Below the pieces are notes generated by a model that had not been told where the DNA came from, made no database searches, and saw only the letters and a list, made by a program, of their open reading frames with translations. A stretch of DNA of 64,000 nucleotides from Adiantum capillus-veneris (lineage: Eukaryota; Streptophyta; Polypodiopsida; Polypodiales; Pteridaceae): contig CM043952.1 of NCBI GenBank assembly GCA_014529385.2, forward strand, positions 151,369,057-151,433,056, written 5' to 3'. The translations under genes were made by a program, and so were the position numbers. Positions 44,871 to 56,339 of the stretch are shown one piece after another (position 1 is the first letter of the stretch; every line of letters starts with the position of its first letter).

Positions 44871-45108
44871 GGAGGGGAGAGGGAGGGGGGGGGGGGGGGG
44901 ATAGACTATCAAGGCCCGACGGTGACATGTTGAGCTGGACTGCAAAAAACGCGAGGACAGTGTCAGCAATAACGCAGACTCGCAGAGTCACATGGATGCC
45001 ATCCGTCAAAGTACGCCCAAGCAAGCCCAACACTAAGGCCTTTCCTTAGCAAGCCAAAAAAGGAAGAATTCTTCACCAACCTGACAGCCTTTGACACCTT
45101 GGGAAAAG

Positions 45109-45110
<2 letters not shown>

Positions 45111-45160
<50 letters not shown>
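45111..45160. repeat. (CT)n microsatellite
   Basis: 25 CT units, 240 bp right of the last M2 copy. A G/GA-rich run lies at 44866-44900. Confidence 0.95.
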
Positions 45161-45163
<3 letters not shown>

Positions 45164-45731
45164 TGCAACGACAACAAGCGCGCCTTTCCCCATGCATTGA
45201 CATGAGATGTAGTATTTTGGCTTCCAATTAAAAGCTTCAGATCCGCACGTCAGATAATCATCAGGGTTGAAGGCAGCTATTGTGAAGGAGGACATTGGCC
45301 ATTCTTTACTGCATCTAACTATGTATTGCCATCATCTACAGATTCTAAATCTACAAAAGCTTTGTGAGCTTGTAATGCTCATCACCGACCACAGATGATA
45401 ACTCACCACATACAAGGCACACAAAGGAAAATTGAGGTCAGGAGGAACTTACTCAGAAACTCAAGCAGAAGAAGGGGCAGGCTAAAGTTTTATGCAACAC
45501 TTTTGATAAGACCAAACATGTGTCAGAGAGTAGAAAGAAGCAATTAGCTGAGCAAAGAAAATCCATCAACCCTGTTGTCATTGAAAAAAGAAAATACTCC
45601 GATATTTCCACACACTCAGGCTGACAACAAGCGGCGGCTGATACAACATATGAAAGCCATGTGCTACATATTCTCTACCAGATGTACAAGAAGAACACTC
45701 CATTCAGTTGTCCTATGTAAGACACATTTTT

Positions 45732-45835
45732 TGTTGAATGATGCCACCAACGTCTGTGAAATCCCCTTACCAGCTACCTTGATTCTGTTGAATGATGCCG
45801 CTGGCGTTTGTAGGATCCCCTTATAAGCTATTGTT
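45732..45835. repeat. 54-bp tandem duplication
   Basis: TGTTGAATGATGCC...CCCCTTA.(C/A)AGCTA occurs at 45732 and again at 45786. The surrounding 45300-46180 holds no supported gene. Confidence 0.7.
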
Positions 45836-46189
45836 GGGGTCTATAGGACCCACCTTGCCTTCACCACCTCTAGTATAGCCTATGAAAATAGGTTGAAAGC
45901 TTTAAACCTCGGTCCATAGTTGGTCGGAAGGAGATGATGAGTGTGGTGAAGGTGCTACCAGAGCGTTCAAAACCCCAAAACCACTACATTCATCTGCCTG
46001 ATTTGGACAGGTCCGGCATACCTCACCTCTCCGGAAACAGTTACATTTTCAAAAGAAGACGATTGCTAATGATCAAGATATGTAAACTTTGCGATCTATA
46101 AGATGGCTCATGGTAGCAACGTGCTTCACTAGGTTTGAGTGGGGCTTTCGACACTGAGAACTCATCACTACAATAAACCTTGCACATCT

Positions 46190-46750
46190 ATGACGTACAA
46201 TATAAAGTTACCTCTGCTTCTCTTTAAGCTTAATCAATATCCTATATTTTTTGTATTTGCCTTGACTCTTGTTTTGTGTCCGACAGAGAAGACATATATT
46301 CACAACAGTGGACGTTTTGACTACACAAGCACAACTCCAGCTCGACAACATTGCAAGGTCCATTATCTGTATCCAACTCCCTATGCCTATATGTTTGCTT
46401 GGCGCAACACATAAATGCTAGGGGACAGGGCACGGCTTTCGTTTCTTATAGTTTTTGGAGAGACCACAACGCCAACTCTCCACCATACTTTTGTATAACA
46501 CTTCTGTATGACGTGCACTGTAGATTTAGTATTTTCATCTTGTGTCTAACTGCAAAAAAAAATGTTTAAATGTTCACATTGCTTTTATGTAGCTTGATTC
46601 AAACATTGTACGCCGGCTTGCACAATTGAACACCACCTGTACACGATTACTAGGTTGGTAGTGCATTTCAATTTTGAGTCTGTTAATGCTTTCTATATTT
46701 TTTGAGTTTGTCAATGCTTCCTTAAGTTTAGTTTAGCCACATGTTTTCCT
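46190..46750 (+). repeat. Dispersed repeat family R1, copy 2
   Basis: Aligns with 30520-31130 over nearly its whole length and with 54815-55270. It contains the YIHNSGRFDY frame with a stop after the FAWRNT block. Confidence 0.65.
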
Positions 46751-46799
46751 CGTTAGGGCAAGCGAAGACTCCTTGCTCCCTCCGACTGTGACAACACGT

Positions 46800-46915
<116 letters not shown>

Positions 46916-47229
46916 ATGAGAAATAAGAGAAAATTGACTACGCTTGATTTGGAGAGTAACTACACATGCATTTCATTTTCAAAAGTTCGTCAATGTTGTG
47001 AAATTGGACCATTTTACAGACAGCTATAGAAGTGATTAGTCATCATATACGCAATTCTTTTTTTAAAAATCATCAACGTGCTTTGTACTTTGTTTACTTC
47101 AATGCTACATGCTTGATATCAATCTGCGTATAATGTCCTGTTAGGTTCTATAGCAACGTCCACCAAGCAAGACTAGTTTTGATTGTAGTCGTCGAGGGTT
47201 TAGTAGGATACATCATCAATTAGTTCCAA

Positions 47230-47675
47230 GCGGAGAGAATCTTTTATCCAAAAGCACCGGTGAGATAATTCTAGGCAAAAGCAGTCTTTAACTATGCCGA
47301 AGTCTTTGGAGTAAGGTTTAGATATAAAGGCAGTCCACCATTGCAAAGCATTTATTTGCAAAAACTGCAACTCTAGAAAGTTGAGACCCCTTTCGTGTAA
47401 TAGTTGTTATTGAAGACGACATCAAATTGTTGAATAAATTGCAGAGCTTTTGGTCGGTCTTGAATACCTCAGAACGTATCAAACTTGGCCATGGAACCGC
47501 CATGTTTAACTCGTTTAGGGCCTAGTATCATGGATGAAGGGTAATTGGAAAAATAAGGACACGCGGGATAGGATGAGGGAACGGGAGGATTAAAGGGTGG
47601 GGGTGGGGGTGGCAAAGTAGAAGGCAATGTAGAGGTAGAAGAAAGAGATGTGCAATCACAAGAAGTTTTGGACAA
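47230..47675 (-). pseudogene. Gypsy-type gag relic
   Basis: The minus strand reads GSMAKFDTF, stop, then RPKALQFIQQFDVVF, then NYYTKGVSTF, stop or frame change, then VAVFANKCFAMVDCLYI. This is the first part of the gag pattern (KFDTF.G...A..FI.QFE..F.......V...). A Pro-rich leader precedes it at 47580-47660. At least two stops are present. Confidence 0.5.
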
Positions 47676-47710
47676 ATTCTCACAATAATTCCCACATTGT
47701 GATGTACCTC

Positions 47711-47863
47711 AACATCATGAGCTTCTGTGAGGGAGGAACCGCATACCTAGCTAGGTACGATTGGGGCCAGGGCACCGCCGGCCCCCACCGGGCCGGCGGT
47801 CCCCTGCCCCCAATCGTAGCTAGCTAGGTATGTGGTGCCTCTCGAGCAAAAGCTCATGATGTT
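47711..47863. repeat. 153-bp GC-rich palindrome
   Basis: Two arms of about 74 bases are inverted copies with roughly 11 mismatches: AACATCATGAGCTT at the left end and its inverse at the right, CATACCTAGCTAG in both arms, and GACCGCCGGCCC-type sequence at the tip around 47787. It is far more GC-rich in the centre than its AT-rich surroundings. A transcript would form a long imperfect hairpin like a young microRNA precursor or a small foldback transposon. Confidence 0.75.
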
Positions 47864-47869
47864 ATGCAT

Positions 47870-49046
47870 TGCATGAAAAACATTGAAAAAGACTCCGTTT
47901 TCCTAAATGAGAATATTTCTAAATCTTCTTGTGAATAGTCTTGCAATGCCAGTAGGAGATGATGTTACACTCATCATCACAGGGAGATGATGAATCTTGT
48001 GGAAAGGTCATCTGAGGACTTGACTTCCATTTCTATAGATATTGGCAAGTTGCATGTCCTCAAAAAGCAAATGAACCATACTCATATTGTTGCTAAAAAA
48101 CTTTTGCATCACCCAAAGCACCAAAAAGTGATCGATTCTTCTTAGATGGTGGCGAAGCAGGGTTAGACCCCCCTAGTCCCAAGGATTAAGACCACTAGTT
48201 AACCACAATGTGTTTGTACTAGCAAAAAAGGTGCTATCAGATTGTGATCACAGCACGATGAGAATCTTTTTCCTTTATTGTTTTAAGCAAAGAAAATTTT
48301 ATGTCTTCATTACATTAAGAGCAAAATATGACTCTCAGGCACATACATTCTTGTATCATGAACAAATGCATATAATCACGTGGAAGTACCATACCTACCT
48401 CATCCCTGATTATTTTAAACCTTCGCAAGTTCGTCAAAACTTCAGGATTTGGCACTTCATAGGCAATCTAGGGCATCCAAGAAAAGCCCAAGTTGGCTCT
48501 TGAAGGGTAGCATCCACAAGACAATATAGCCATATATCAGCTTTGACTATTTTGCCACTAATGCCATCTATGTTCCATAATAGAACAAAGTGCCAATATA
48601 TGCTACACACACACAAGCATACAAGAACACAGTTTCACTTGTTGAAAACAATAGCACATAGGTGCTGAAAAAGTAAGTAGACATTCTTATACATGTACAA
48701 ATATAAGCATACTTGCTTCCATACCAAGGCATGCTTCTTGGGATGGAACCGGCAAACGTACGTCTGATAGACTAACAAAGAAATGCAAACCCTGCTGCAG
48801 TCATTATCGCAGCTGACAAATGCAACGAGAATATAAATGGCTGCTAGCATACCGATGTATTGTGAATTTATCATCATTGCAAGCAACTCCACAATTATCC
48901 AAATTCTCTACAGAAAACATCCCGTAGAGACACCTCAATTCTCCACAGAGGATGAATATTTTCTGCAATTACTACAAAGGGCTGCATGGACTCTTTAACA
49001 TCAAGTAGGTCCTCATGTACATTTATTGATCATTATCTACCATGAG
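47870..49046. other. Stretch without a recognised gene
   Basis: A 97-codon plus-strand ORF (48210-48503; LAKKVLSDCDHSTMRIFF near its start) has no recognised domain. DHSTMRIFF could be the end of a LINE endonuclease, but no other block supports it. Confidence 0.3.
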
Positions 49047-49050
49047 TTAA

Positions 49051-50349
49051 CACTAGTTCTGTAATTGGACACTAAAGTGTCTTGTTTTCCTACAAAGTTT
49101 TGGCAATTTATTTGTCAAGCTAGAAATAAGTTTTTTACACCTTGCTTCTACCATAGGTTGATTATGAGGGAAAGAAAACATTGAATTTTTCTCCATGTCA
49201 AAATACAAGCCCTATGGAGAGAATTGTGATAATTTCTAAGTCGTAATTTTTTGTAAAATTTCAAGCTGTTTTGCCAAAAAAAAAACATAAAATTCTTATA
49301 TCTTTTTGTAGAGATGAGCTTTTTTATGTTTTTAAAGGCCAAGTGCTAGAACTTAGTGTAACAAAACAATGGAATGGCCTTCAAGGAATAGTTTCAAATT
49401 TAATTGCAAGTTATAAACATAGTTTCATACTTGAGCACGTGCTGACTAAGAGCATAATTTTGGCCTTTCAAAGGTTCTCTCATGAAATTGGGGCTATTCT
49501 AGTGCAATTTGACAACATCAAATGACTTGATATGTTAAAACCAAGAAACTACGTATTTTTTTGTCTCCCTAACTTACTTAAATCTTGTCGCTTACACCCT
49601 GTCTTGAAATTTTGATTGTTCAAAAACTCATGAAAATCTTGAGTCCTCCACAATAACATTGAAACCAAGGTTTTAGATATCCCATTTGTATTCATACCAT
49701 GCACTTTGATACATTTAGTTGATATGTGTGGAAAGCTTGAAGTTATTTGAGGTTTTGAATACTTATGTCTCAAGAATTAAAATACCAAAATTTTTACATG
49801 CGTAGTTTTGAATATATGAAATGATCCAAAAATTGTTTCTTACCAAAGCACTTCTACTTGCCACCTTCAGTCCTCATTGGAGAGAGTAAGCAATGTATCA
49901 CTTTCTAAAACTCAAAACGCATCAAAAACATATTTTTTCTATGCATACAACGATATGCTTGAAATAGTCATATCAAACACGTAGAACTTCCCATTATTTT
50001 ATATACTCTCAAGTAAATTTTTTTGCATATGAAAATTGCAATTATCTATAGCACAATTGTAGAAAAGTTGTGTACAATTTTCTACAAGGTCACTTCATTT
50101 TTTCTTGAGCTTATAAAGTTGATTTCTTCAAAGCATCAATCGCAGTCTTATGGGGGTCCACTTGATGAGTATATTTCTTCACTGTGATAGCTTCTAAAAT
50201 GCAAAGTTATATTTTTCAAAGACCCTCTAGCTAACATATTTAAGCATATCAAGAGGTTTTCTTAAATGCATCGTCTAATGCAAGTAGCATTTAATCTAAA
50301 TTTGTAAAAAAAGGACACTTAAGTGTCCTGTTTTGGTACCAAACTAGTG
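49051..50349. mobile_element. 1.3-kb TIR DNA transposon, non-autonomous
   Basis: The left end CACTAGTT...GGACACTAAAGTGTC is matched in inverted form at the right end, GGACACTTAAGTGTCC...AACTAGTG. Both sides are flanked by TTAA (49047-49050 and 50350-50353). Each subterminal region carries a small palindrome (GGACACTTAAGTGTCC). The interior is AT-rich and has only short ORFs with no transposase similarity. CACTA at the tips points to the CACTA superfamily, whose target duplication is 3 bp, whereas a TTAA duplication points to piggyBac-like elements. The conflict is unresolved. Confidence 0.65.
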
Positions 50350-50359
50350 TTAACATTGA

Positions 50360-51420
50360 GTATTATGATATTCGGGGGCAAATCGAGATACCAATGCTTG
50401 TCTCGGCAGGGCTTTAGACACCTAGAGGGAGATTCATTTTGAGAACCAGAGTTGTTTGAATTCTTTCTCTCGAAGCGTTGTTAATGACATAATGAATGGA
50501 GTGGTTGCATCCATCATAAAGTTTTTGAAGAGAGTATGGTGCTAGGGATATTTTTCAACTCAATTGAACTTGCTTCGCAGATGATATTCTCTGGCTTTGC
50601 AAGCAAAAATTTAACTGGATATAGGACCAGCTGCTTGTACATGTGTTTTCTTGTTTTACGATCTTTGAGGTGTCGAACGCTAGCTCGACCAACAGGGTGG
50701 TGGCTCAATTCTAGCCTCAAGATGTAAGCGCCCGTACTACTAGGGAGTGCTTATTTCTTACGAGGGAGTTCCTTAGGATTTGAACTCAGTTACAATTATC
50801 CCGAGAGTGAGTTTAGGTAGACTCAAACTTGCAGATCATGCAAGATGTACATGAGTAGGTGTCACCCATTTTCAAAAAAACAAATACAGAGCCGAATTAA
50901 AAATGATGTTGCGCCGCCATCAAAGCACGAAAAAAGGAATGGAGGGTGGGAGGGAGAGCCGGAGGCAAAGATTGGAACAAAGTCATGGTGCCGTGCCAAG
51001 GATTTTTGGCCTAAGAAGGCCATATAGAGGAGTTGGTAGAGAAAATGTGCAAATCTCTCACCATCAAAAGTTTCACTATCACATTAAATGTAATTGTTTG
51101 CACTTTAGTCTTTTCATCACCATTTGATTACATACAATATGATTTTTTCTTCATTTTAGTGTTTTTAAAAGGTGTCTCTATATTGGTGTTGATGTGAGGC
51201 ATTAAAAATGTATAAAGAAGATCCTCTCCCTCTCTCTAACTGATGAAAATAAGGGTAAACTTGAAATTCTTTTGATTTTTAGGTCAAAATTTGAAGCTTT
51301 TGCTGGTAATAACACTAAAACTTGTGTAAATTTTTTGATTTTTTTAAAAGCAAGCTCAAAATACAATTGAGATTTTACAATTTTAGTCGATTAAAATACA
51401 TTGGACCCTGATTTTTATCC
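50360..51420. other. Stretch without a supported gene
   Basis: Small ORFs on both strands, none with a domain. The part around 50700-50840 (TACGAGGGAGTTCCTTAGGAT, GATTTGAACTC) resembles degenerate LTR or tRNA-like repeat sequence but is not classifiable. Confidence 0.3.
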
Positions 51421-51430
51421 AATACTACCT

Positions 51431-51435
<5 letters not shown>

Positions 51436-51482
<47 letters not shown>

Positions 51483-51502
51483 ACACACACACACACACAC
51501 AC
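51436..51502. repeat. (CT)n-(CA)n compound microsatellite
   Basis: About 20 CT units followed by about 10 CA units. Confidence 0.9.
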
Positions 51503-51514
51503 ATGCACACACAT

Positions 51515-51640
51515 CAATGTTCGATTTTTTTATAAAAATAGAGTAAAATTACAAAAAATACCAATTATTTTGTAAAATTTCTTCTTTGAATCTACCCAAA
51601 GAAAATTTTGTATGGTTTTCAAAATGATTTTTCTCGAACT
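51515..51640. mobile_element. Isolated relic of the M2 TIR element
   Basis: TGTTCGATTTTTTTATAAAAATAGAG, a GTAAAATTACAAAAAATACC block, AAAATTTCTTCTTTG and CAAAATGATTTTTCTCGAACTTTG are in the same order as in the M2 copies at 43-44.9 kb. It is shortened to about 125 bp and has (CA)n on both sides (51483-51502 and 51651-51669). Confidence 0.6.
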
Positions 51641-52000
51641 TTGATGTCACACACACACACACACACACAATTTATTACAACTAAAAATATTGCCTTCTTG
51701 AGGCCACCGTAAAAACTTTACCTTGTTTATTAATGCCGAGGATTGCAATCGCTCACAGCTTGATGTGATAGCTGGTGTGGTTACAACAGCAACGTTTAGA
51801 GCTTATCGCAGGCCAGGTGAGGATCGAATCTGTTGTTAGCATCTTTCAATAGTAGGACGGCATCTTGTAAAGTAATGAATAAAAGTGAGTGGAGCGAGTA
51901 CTAAGTGCACATGCATGAAAAGAAACTACAAACATAAGTAGAGCCTTCCAAAATCAATCCATCCTTGCCATATAGTAGTAGTCCATCTTCGCGCTCGCAT

Positions 52001-52007
52001 CCACACA

Positions 52008-52068
<61 letters not shown>
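52001..52068. repeat. (CA)n-(GA)n compound microsatellite
   Basis: About 12 CA units, then about 22 GA units. Confidence 0.95.
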
Positions 52069-52070
<2 letters not shown>

Positions 52071-52369
52071 AATGAAATGTTATATTAACCTCTTCAAAAG
52101 GCCAAATGACCTATGAGACCAAAACATTACATCCATGTGTGACTCTAGTACAATACAGTGTCAAGGGAACATACAGATAAAAATAAATGAAAGTACCTAG
52201 AGTGGGTATGTAAGCCTAACCTACATCCTCATCATCTCAACGTGCTCATCACATAACACATCAACTCAAAACATATAGGGAGGGGTACAATCACATGAGG
52301 GCTAATGAGGTGCACAATGGGGTAAATAGACAATGGTGATCATCCCATGAGCTCTCTCATGGGTCTTTA

Positions 52370-53340
52370 CAATATGGTCTCAATGTCCTCCATGATCAGC
52401 TCTCCGGGGGGGGGGGGGGGGTGCTCGATGTCGCTCAATGATGCTCTGTAGCCTCCGATGTAGACCTCGTCTACGGTGTGAAGATCCTTGCATTCTTTGG
52501 CGCCATGAGCGGACAAGCTGGATGGCTCAGTCAAAAAGAATGCCTCTGACTGGGTAACCTGTGGTGGGCCATCTCGAGTAGTCCCTTTGTAAAAAGTAGT
52601 GATCTGGCTTTGTATGGATCCTCTATGTGTAGGTCCTCTGCTCCTAAGAGTAGTCTCTCTGAGTCTATGGATCTCCAGCAAAAGAGACCTAGGCACCTCT
52701 GATCATAGTAATCCGTGAGGCGCGATAAGGGGCCAAAGCCCTCTTTGAAAAACGCTCGTAGATCTTATAGTATGTTGTGCATTGGCAGATATAGTGCTCC
52801 TCTATCGTTTTTTTATGTGACCCTTAATGTGACAATGAAAACAACTTAGAATAAGTGCTTTGCTCTTCCGACGTGATGTATCCTCCTACAATTCCTTGTG
52901 CTACCTTTTCATCTGGAGTAAGCTTAGGTTTAGCAATTGTGTTAGCCTTACCCTTAGATTCATTGGAAGAATTCTTTTCTGAGAGACTGTTGGAAGATTG
53001 GTTAGAAGAGTTACCATCCTTACCATTCTTACCGTTCTGAGGGTTCTGAGGGTTCTGAGAAGTCTGCAAGGTACATGTGGACGTCTTGTTCTCCTTAGGC
53101 TTTCCCTTGTTGTGCTTCATCTCCTGTGCGAGAGCAATCGCTACCGCCTTGTTGAGATCGATTGGATCGAGCACCTCAACATCGTACTTGATATACTCGT
53201 CCAATCCATAAAGGAATGCCTCTTTGCGTTCATCATCCGACTTGCGTAATTGGGTGCGGGGTGCCTAGCTGCAAAACACGACTAGAAAGGACATAACCAG
53301 CATACCATTTTGCTCTCTCTTGGAAACCTTTGGCATAATC
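52370..53340 (-). pseudogene. Gypsy-type gag, C-terminal part
   Basis: The frame 53204-52824 reads MDEYIKYDVEVLDPIDLNKA, then VAIALAQEMKHNKGKPKEN, the end of a Retrotrans_gag domain. A long hydrophilic Asn/Ser/Lys tail and KPKLTPDEKVAQ follow. Upstream (53340-53205), in another frame, is DYAKGFQERAKWYAGYVL and then RKSDDERKEAFLYG. A downstream frame (52696-52367) may be the protease-proximal part, ending in a Pro tract coded by a run of 17 G at 52406-52422. No CCHC knuckle is visible. Confidence 0.5.
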
Positions 53341-53506
53341 TCTCCTCTAGAGGTATACCTCTGTATTGGCCAGTCTCTATCACCAACCGGTGAGATGAGG
53401 TGCATAGCTGACCAATAACATATCTAATGCCATGAGATAGGTGGGTGTCCATATACTTGGGGCGTGAGATGAACCCATCATTTGTCATCCGGAGAAGATG
53501 GTCTCG

Positions 53507-53510
<4 letters not shown>

Positions 53511-53573
<63 letters not shown>

Positions 53574-53702
53574 TTGCAGTAACAATGCTCAGGGGACACT
53601 TAGGACTGCACAAAGTGGAAACGAAGCTCGAATGTTCAACGGTATGTCAACAAAGACGTTATTTACCGGATGAAAAGTAGGCGCAAGAGGCCTAGCAGGG
53701 AG

Positions 53703-53749
<47 letters not shown>

Positions 53750-53880
53750 TTGCAGTAACAATGCTCAGGGGACACTTAGGACTGCACAAAGTGGAAACGA
53801 AGCTCGAATGTTCAACGGTATGTCAACAAAGACGTTATTTACCGGATGAAAAGTAGGCGTAAGAGGCCTAGCAGAGGGGG

Positions 53881-53935
<55 letters not shown>
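53511..53935. repeat. Tandem duplication built on (GA)n tracts
   Basis: The pattern is (GA)n at 53511-53568, unit of about 135 bp, (GA)n at 53705-53745, second unit, (GA)n at 53884-53935. The units start ATTATCTTGCAGTAACAATG and end AGAGGCCTAGCAG, and they are almost identical over their whole length. Each unit is bounded on both sides by GA repeats, so misaligned GA tracts are the likely cause. Confidence 0.9.
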
Positions 53936-53937
<2 letters not shown>

Positions 53938-53939
53938 AG

Positions 53940-54770
53940 AAGAAGAAGAGAAGAAGAGAATTTTTAACGTCGTGGGAAACTATTCCAAGAGACCTCAAAG
54001 ATCTATCCGACGAGAGTTGAACTCAAGACTAGTTATTCAAGAGAGACACATTGAAAAGCGGCATCTTAAGTGATTATCAATCACTGGTAGCGAAAAGACA
54101 AGTCCATGTTGCGGCCCAAGGCGAGCACTCTGGCAGTCCCATGAACGGAACCCAGCCGATTGGAAAGGCTCCTAGAGTTCCTGAGGACAAACCCTACGTG
54201 TGATAGCATGCTATTGCAAGAAAAAACAAATAAAGTGAGTCAAGAGGCAACCAATTGCTTGGCTGATGAGTTGCATAATTGAGGAGCAGTTCTGCTAGGT
54301 CTACAAGGAGAGGGCACACTGCAAATAGGAAGTTGGCTGGAGCATAAGGCAATACTTAGGGCTCTCGTGCAAAGTGACCAATAGAAATCTTAAGATCACA
54401 AAGGAATGCACACGCTCTAGCTCAATCAATAAGAGGCGGCTTAGCAACCACAAGCACGTTAAGGGCGCTTGCATGACACCTAGTTGGTGTATAGATCTGA
54501 CCAAAAATCAACCCGCAAAAACCTTGCAAAACTCGGCCCTGCTGTGATCCAAACAGCAACCCTTTGCAGGGGATAAAACACATCTCAAAGGAGCTTAAGA
54601 GAGTATGCCTCCACCCGGTCATAACCAGCAATAAATCAACCTTGCTCTGCTGCTGGACTGTACTCGGTAAAAAGGTAGACCAGAACAAACCAACTATTAG
54701 CGCTAGTGAACAAACAAGCCAATTTTCCCTAATCAAATTTTAAATGAATTACAAGTATGGTTTGCGACTT
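53940..54770. other. Stretch without a recognised gene
   Basis: A (GAA)n-like segment at 53935-53960 follows the GA tract. A minus-strand frame of 104 codons (54422-54736) has no domain I recognise. TTTAACGTCGTGGGAAAC and nearby words do not match other parts of the window. Confidence 0.3.
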
Positions 54771-54814
54771 GTAGAGACCATCCATAACTCTTTACGTAAT
54801 GGACCTTTGACATA

Positions 54815-55270
54815 GAACATGAAGTTAGATCTGTTTCTCTTTAAGCTTCATCAATATCTTACATCTTCTATACTTGTCTTAATGCGTGTTTTGTGTATGG
54901 CAGAGAGGACATATATTCACAACACTAGACGTTTCGATTGCACAAGTGCGACTCAAGCTCGACAACACTGCAAGGTCCGTTATCTGCATCCAATTTCCCA
55001 TGCCTATGCATTTGCTTGGCGCAACACATAAACGCTAGAGATCACGGCTTCCGTTTCTTATCATCTTTGAAGAGACCACAATGCTAGCTCTTCACCATAC
55101 TTTGTATGGCACTCTAGCATGACGTGCACTGTATACTTTGCAATTTGAATATGTGATGTTTCATTGCAAGACGATATGTTGAACTATTCACATTGCTTTT
55201 TTGTAGCTTGATTTAAATATTGGCTTGTAGATTGGACAATCGGAAAGCACCAGTATAGCATTGTAGGTCA
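54815..55270 (+). repeat. Dispersed repeat family R1, copy 3
   Basis: Aligns with 46190-46640 from the TCTCTTTAAGCTT..TCAATAT block onward through GGACATATATTCACAACA and TTGGCGCAACACATAAA.GCTA. The right end diverges from the other copies after about 55200. Confidence 0.65.
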
Positions 55271-55876
55271 GTAAAGCACTTCATTTTTTGTTGCAATTCA
55301 TTGATGCTTTATCCATTTTCTTGTTTTAGAATTTTGCACATTACTTCCTTTGGTTCGGTTTACTTGGATATTGTTTTCAAAACTATGCACTCAATGTCGG
55401 TCAACATCTGCACATGTTAATTAAAGACTCAACTCTTTGCATACGCGTGCTAGCCAATGCATGTGGTATATTACAATAGTAAATGCACAAGTAGTGAATG
55501 TATGTGGTGTATTACAGTAGTGAATGCACCCTGTGCATCTTTACTTTAGCTCTAAATAATTGATGACATACTATATATGTCCTCGTTTCTCCCATATTAG
55601 GTCTCATTATGAAGTTCTCAAGGCCTAGAAGATTACAATCCAAGCGTCAAGAAGCCAAGGAATGAACTGCAACCAGATTGAAATTAGCTTACCATCCATA
55701 CGCTAGGTCATGGTTTGAAATTACTGCAGTGTATAAAGATTGGACCATGTAATGTGACAATCTTGCTCACAATCTAGAAATATGTCTCTTGCGCGGCGTC
55801 AGACCTCACATATAATGATAAACGAGGTCATCAGACAAATGAAATAGACACTCCTGCTGCTCTCACTTCAGGATTA

Positions 55877-56293
55877 TTGTTGGGCGCTTTGAAACAGGCA
55901 GAAGTCAAATACTCATGGACGACTTGTACTTCTTGTAAAACATCTAATTCTCATCCAAAATATGTTGTCATCCATCCATCTGATTGCATACAACAAATTC
56001 TCTATGCACGACAACTACATACACAGTTGCTTAGCATTATCGACATATTGATCAGAACTACACATGCAATAACACGAGGATTACTGGAGCGGAGGTCGTT
56101 GTTAGATAATCCGCTGATATCTTGGTCAAATAATGCTAGTCTACACTCTACAACTCATGAGCTGCCACCTCAACCATTTCAAATGTCCTATCTTTTCAAC
56201 ATCAAGAACAATCCCATATTGCAGAGATATATGTCCATGGCCAAACGACGCCCACCAACCAAGACTAGTTTAGAATATTCCTTATTCCTTTAG
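55877..56293 (+). CDS. Hypothetical ORF of 138 codons
   Basis: An open plus-strand frame with ATG at 55877 and a stop at 56291-56293. The product is polar, with a His/Thr-rich centre and a basic end (RYMSMAKRRPPTKTS). It has no recognised domain, signal peptide or membrane segment. It ends only about 10 bp before the heat-shock-element cluster, so it may be the end of a transposon ORF followed by LTR sequence. No upstream coding continuation was found. Confidence 0.25.
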   Translation: MLGALKQAEVKYSWTTCTSCKTSNSHPKYVVIHPSDCIQQILYARQLHTQLLSIIDILIRTTHAITRGLLERRSLLDNPLISWSNNASLHSTTHELPPQPFQMSYLFNIKNNPILQRYMSMAKRRPPTKTSLEYSLFL

Positions 56294-56301
56294 CCCTTGA
56301 C

Positions 56302-56334
56302 TTCTAGAAGCTTCTAGAACTTTCTAGAATCTTC
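56302..56334. promoter_or_regulatory. Perfect seven-unit heat-shock element
   Basis: TTC, GAA, TTC, GAA, TTC, GAA, TTC follow each other with exactly 2 bp between triplets over 33 bp, the alternating nTTCnnGAAn pattern bound by trimeric heat-shock factors. Three contiguous units are normally sufficient. It is palindromic, so the direction of the controlled gene is not given. No clear gene starts nearby. Heat-responsive plant retrotransposons carry such clusters in their LTRs, and the following CT-rich segment could be LTR. Confidence 0.7.
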
Positions 56335-56339
56335 CTTCC

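Noticed and set aside
49271-49525. 84-codon ORF inside the TIR element as a transposase
   Set aside because: Too short and with no transposase motif; the interior is simply AT-rich.
50700-50860. tRNA gene suggested by GATTTGAACTC-like words
   Set aside because: No paired acceptor or anticodon arms could be assembled around it.
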